From the NCBI RefSeq assembly GCF_047495875.1, contig NC_092497.1:56164977-56228976 (forward strand): 64,000 nucleotides of DNA, read 5' to 3'. Position numbers and translations under genes: made by a program. Source of the DNA: Pithys albifrons albifrons (lineage: Eukaryota > Chordata > Aves > Passeriformes > Thamnophilidae). Below are positions 60,425-64,000 of the stretch, one piece after another (the stretch's first letter is position 1; the number at the start of each line of letters is the position of its first letter). The notes under the pieces are model-generated. The model searched no databases and was not told where the DNA came from. It was given only the letters and a program-made list of their open reading frames with translations.

Positions 60425-62629
60425 TCAACATTTTATGCATTTTTAATAAACAGTCAAATTTTAAAGACACTGTAAACTACCTCATCCTGAACTTACACAT
60501 TTTGCTCAAATTTTTCAAAGATAAAGTAAAAATCACTTTCATCAAACACGTGTAGCACTGAAAGAGTTACACCACTACTTGGAGATCCCTGAAGCCCACC
60601 TCTGAAAAAAGAGCATCTTTTATTTATTGGAGGTAGGCAGTGGAAAGGTGGGAATGGTAGGGATGTACCGATGGACCTTGGAACGCTGAGTTAATAATCA
60701 GACCTGCTAATGTTTGTTCTTCCCATTTAATGAGAAGCCAAGGCAGCACCCACAGTACAGTGAGCTGGATTCCCTCCAAATATGTTTTATCCTTTGACAT
60801 TAAAGTTAGACAGAGCAAAATAATTAATGGATAAAACAATTAAAGTAGTCGTTTGGTTGGGCGCAACTGTGTTGAATCACAACTTTCTGTTTACGACCCT
60901 CATTCCTGTTCCTGTGGTAAATCAGCTGGAAGTATGAATCATATATAGTCTTCTCTTCCACAGCAAGTTTTTTTTGAAGAGTAGCTCCTAAATGGGTCAT
61001 TTTTCCTCTCTAACACTAAATGTGCAGCACATACATGTAGTTTAGAAAGCTTCCTTACAATCCTTGTAAAAGCACAGTTGCAAAAAGAAGAATTTTCTTT
61101 CTGTTTCTCTGTGCATAATTATGTTAGTTGATCTTAGGGGGTTTTATGTATTTGTTTACAAAGAAATGCTGAATGAAATATGAGGCTTAGAAAAAGAAAT
61201 TCATTATGGGAATTACAGTTCTTTCACTTAATGCTATCTTTTCTGACTGCTGCCATTCAGGAAAATATTTGAGGTTCCATGTTTTGTTTTCTTGAATCCA
61301 CCAAGTAATATTTTCTTCTGGAGATGTGCAAAGGTACACTGAACAGAGCTAAAATTGTTGCCATCAAATCATAAAAGTAAGGTAATACTAAGTTATTCAC
61401 TACAAGACAAGAAACATATTTTGGAAGAAAATATTTAACACATTTATGCATTTAATCAGAAGAATTCAATGGGCTCTGCAAACAAGGGTAAGCACCATGT
61501 TTCTGTTTCTCATGTGGGAAAACTAGAAGAAAAGGAAGTGAAAACCATAAAAAAGATTGAAGAAGTAACTCTGTCTCCTGGAAAATAGCATATTGTTTGG
61601 GTTTTTTTTCCTCAAGACTGCTTTTATGAACTATATGTTCGTGGATTTGACTAATATAGACATCTCAGAAATGTCCTTTTTTTCTGGATACAGGCAAGGA
61701 AGTAAACAGATATACAGCTTCAAAGAAAACCTGGATTCTTACAGACAGATTTTTTTTTCTGTTGAAGTCTGCAGGAATCTTAATGGAAATATTTTATGCT
61801 ATATGGTTTATAATTTACCTTTTCTAGTTCAAATGAAGGGAAGGAAAGACAAAGCATTATACAAGCAGCCTAGAGTATGGTCTGTTTCCTCTAAGCAGAA
61901 CTGAAAAAGTGCAAAGTATTTCCAGCCACTCTGGCCACATTTATGCTTGACCTTTCTTCTTGATTTTTTATACCCACATATAATCCCATTCCTATTCTGA
62001 GTGAAAGCAATGAACTCTCGACTGAAGGTACAGCTAAAAGCACAATGGAAACACAGGCTCTTGAAAAAAAACATATAAAACATAAAAGATCAACTGTATT
62101 TCTGAGTTGTCACATGCAGACAGAAACTACAGACCTTGGCAAATTTATTTTGAACATGTGAGCTGTGGAGACCCTGTTACATATAAATTCTAGTCCAAGA
62201 GGCTTAAGGTGCTTGTCACATGCATTAGTATGATTTTGTTTTCATCTGGACTATGCATTCTGCACTACCAAGTCTAATGAAGGAATACAGAGGCAGCTTC
62301 AGACATTATAATGGACTTCTTAAACACCAACAGCAAATATTTTTAAATCAACCTAAATGTAGCTTTCAGCTGTTAAAATTTCTTGTATTAACCCCCATCC
62401 TAAACAGCAGCCTGCATTGTCTTTCAGAATCTTTGTACAAACACCACTTTGAAGAAAACAGAAGGATGCCTGAAAGTATTATGCACAGAGATCTCTCATT
62501 TTAATAGCTATGCTAATGGAAGGGACTCTTCTTTCACTCCCTTCAGTGCAATCACTCTATTACCAGCAAAATAATGCTGCACAAACAAAATCCACCATCC
62601 CCAGTTCCACAAATGCAACAATTTCTTAC

Positions 62630-62740
62630 CAGATACCACTGCTGATTCCACATAGGGTCATTGAAAAGACTTTCTGCTGAGTCTCGCACAGTGGCACGTT
62701 TAGTTCGCTTCTTTTCATATTGCTGCTCTGCCCATGACAC
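62630..62740 (-). CDS. PCSK1: PCSK1 exon 3 (propeptide cleavage site)
   Basis: 111 bp, 37 codons, phase 0-0, acceptor GATTGTAG, donor CTG|GTAAGA. It reads [20 protein letters not shown] then [21 protein letters not shown] is the site where the propeptide is removed by self-cleavage (RSKR in human). The two upstream exons with signal peptide and most of the propeptide are not in the window. Confidence 0.97.
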
Positions 62741-64000
62741 CTACAATCATTTGTATAAATATGACAAGTGAACCTCTTTAGTTTAGGACTTTATTAACCT
62801 AGAACATAAGTGTTTCCTTCACACAGAGAAATTTTGATGCCTAAAGCAAAATGAACAATGCTTGATACAGAGAGAAGGATTATTTAAACTGTAGCACAGC
62901 ATGATTTGAGGAAGAGAGCTTGCTGAAATCATAATATTGCAGAATCAATTCACAGAAAATCATGAAGTACAAGTTAACAGTAAACTCCTGTGAGTGACAC
63001 AATGCAGGCTTTTGTGTCAAATAAAACCATGTGGTACAACTACAAGGTCATCTAAGCAGTGGTGGTTACCAAACCAAGGAAAACCACAGCCGGCTTCTTT
63101 CCACTACTTACCTTTTGTTCACACCATTTCTATTGGGAGTTAAAAGGAAAGAAGAAAGATTACCTCTGGCTTTAATGTAGCAATCATAATGATGCTGTTA
63201 CTCATAGAGCAGCTGGACCTTCAAGTCTCCTTCCACGTAGTGTTTTGAAGGGTGATCAATTAGGACCACATGAATATTGGACTAACTTCATTACTGGCAT
63301 AATTCCACTTAAGGCAACCAAAAGCCAAAATGCTTCATCGTGTTTTGCTAAAGCAGCCATTGAATGAGTTGCACAGCACTTGTGCACAGATACAGCAACC
63401 TCTAAGCCACTTGGTTGTATTTCAAATGTGTATCCCACTTAACTCCCTTGAATGTAGTACTGAACCTAGTTCAAATCAAATCCTGACTGTGACACCTATC
63501 TCTGAGCTGTGTGCTCCTTTTGAAAATGCAAATAAAATGCTATTCATAGTTGGTACTTGTATGGTCACTCTGACACAGATAAGGTTGGTTCTTTTCATCC
63601 CAATTTTCAAACGAGCAAGGCAAACTCAGGCTCGGTAGACTGTCAGAACCCTGTGACAAGCCTCACATGGACGGTACCTTGGATCTAACATTGTGCTTTT
63701 AACCTCTGAATAGATTTCATTACTTTTATCTACTGTGATTGAACAGCTTTGTGATCTTTACATCTGTCACCATACATGAAACAATAATGACTCAGAAATT
63801 ATAATGACAAAAAAAGTACTGATTAAAATACAAGTAAAGTACTGGTTAAAATACAATTTTCTAGTGAAAGCCTAATGAAAATTCACTATGAGAGCATAAA
63901 TCCTTTAAAATGGTGGCTACACTAGGCATGTTTACTATTGTCTTTGCTATATATTTAGTTCTAAACGCCCTACAAACCTAAGTTAGTCATAGCAGAAGAA
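62741..64000 (-). other. PCSK1: PCSK1 intron 2 (partial)
   Basis: No further PCSK1 exon is found to the right end of the window; the propeptide exon 2 must lie beyond 64000. Nothing else recognised here. Confidence 0.7.

Overview
The window is bird genomic DNA. CR1 LINE 3' ends (reading AGAATCATAGAATC on one strand) occur seven times, and avian-type ERVL and other LTRs are present. The two host genes, RGMB and PCSK1, are Z-linked in the birds I know, so a Z chromosome segment is the most likely source. That placement rests on remembered synteny, not on anything in the window. I cannot name the species.

Left part (1-8200): the 5' half of RGMB (repulsive guidance molecule B, a BMP co-receptor) on the minus strand. 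Coding exon 1 (7237-7363, signal peptide) sits in a CpG island. Coding exon 2 (2592-3103) carries the cysteine-rich part and the start of the von Willebrand D-like part. The last coding exon lies beyond position 1. Intron 1 holds a polypurine tract, a 90-bp tandem duplication and two CR1 fragments. A 12-bp minisatellite lies immediately upstream of the promoter.

Middle (8200-41000): no intact host gene, but many relics. These are a decayed, intron-containing CDC25B-like phosphatase pseudogene (9295-10800) and a series of spliced-looking coiled-coil exons on the plus strand (10.8-20.5 kb). There is an endogenous retrovirus reduced to LTR-env-LTR, the 3' end of a second copy of it, and a 188-bp duplication on either side of the first. 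The most unusual element is a 360-bp insertion flanked by a perfect 13-bp target-site duplication, in which a tRNA(Gln)-like head is followed by a 5S rRNA-like body. Further right are four CR1 copies and LTR fragments, and a relic exon on the minus strand at 28.4 kb.

Right part (41360-64000): twelve consecutive coding exons of PCSK1 (prohormone convertase 1/3) on the minus strand, corresponding to exons 3-14 of the 14-exon human gene. Every exon has GT/AG sites and matching phases, and the catalytic Asp, His, Asn and Ser are all present. Together they give 653 residues plus the stop, so the gene looks functional. Exons 1-2 lie beyond 64000. Introns hold an ERVL-type solo LTR, one CR1 and simple repeats.

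RGMB and PCSK1 belong to different pathways (BMP/neogenin signalling and prohormone processing). Their head-to-tail proximity here differs from the human order and suggests a rearrangement; the relic-rich block between them is where a breakpoint would lie.
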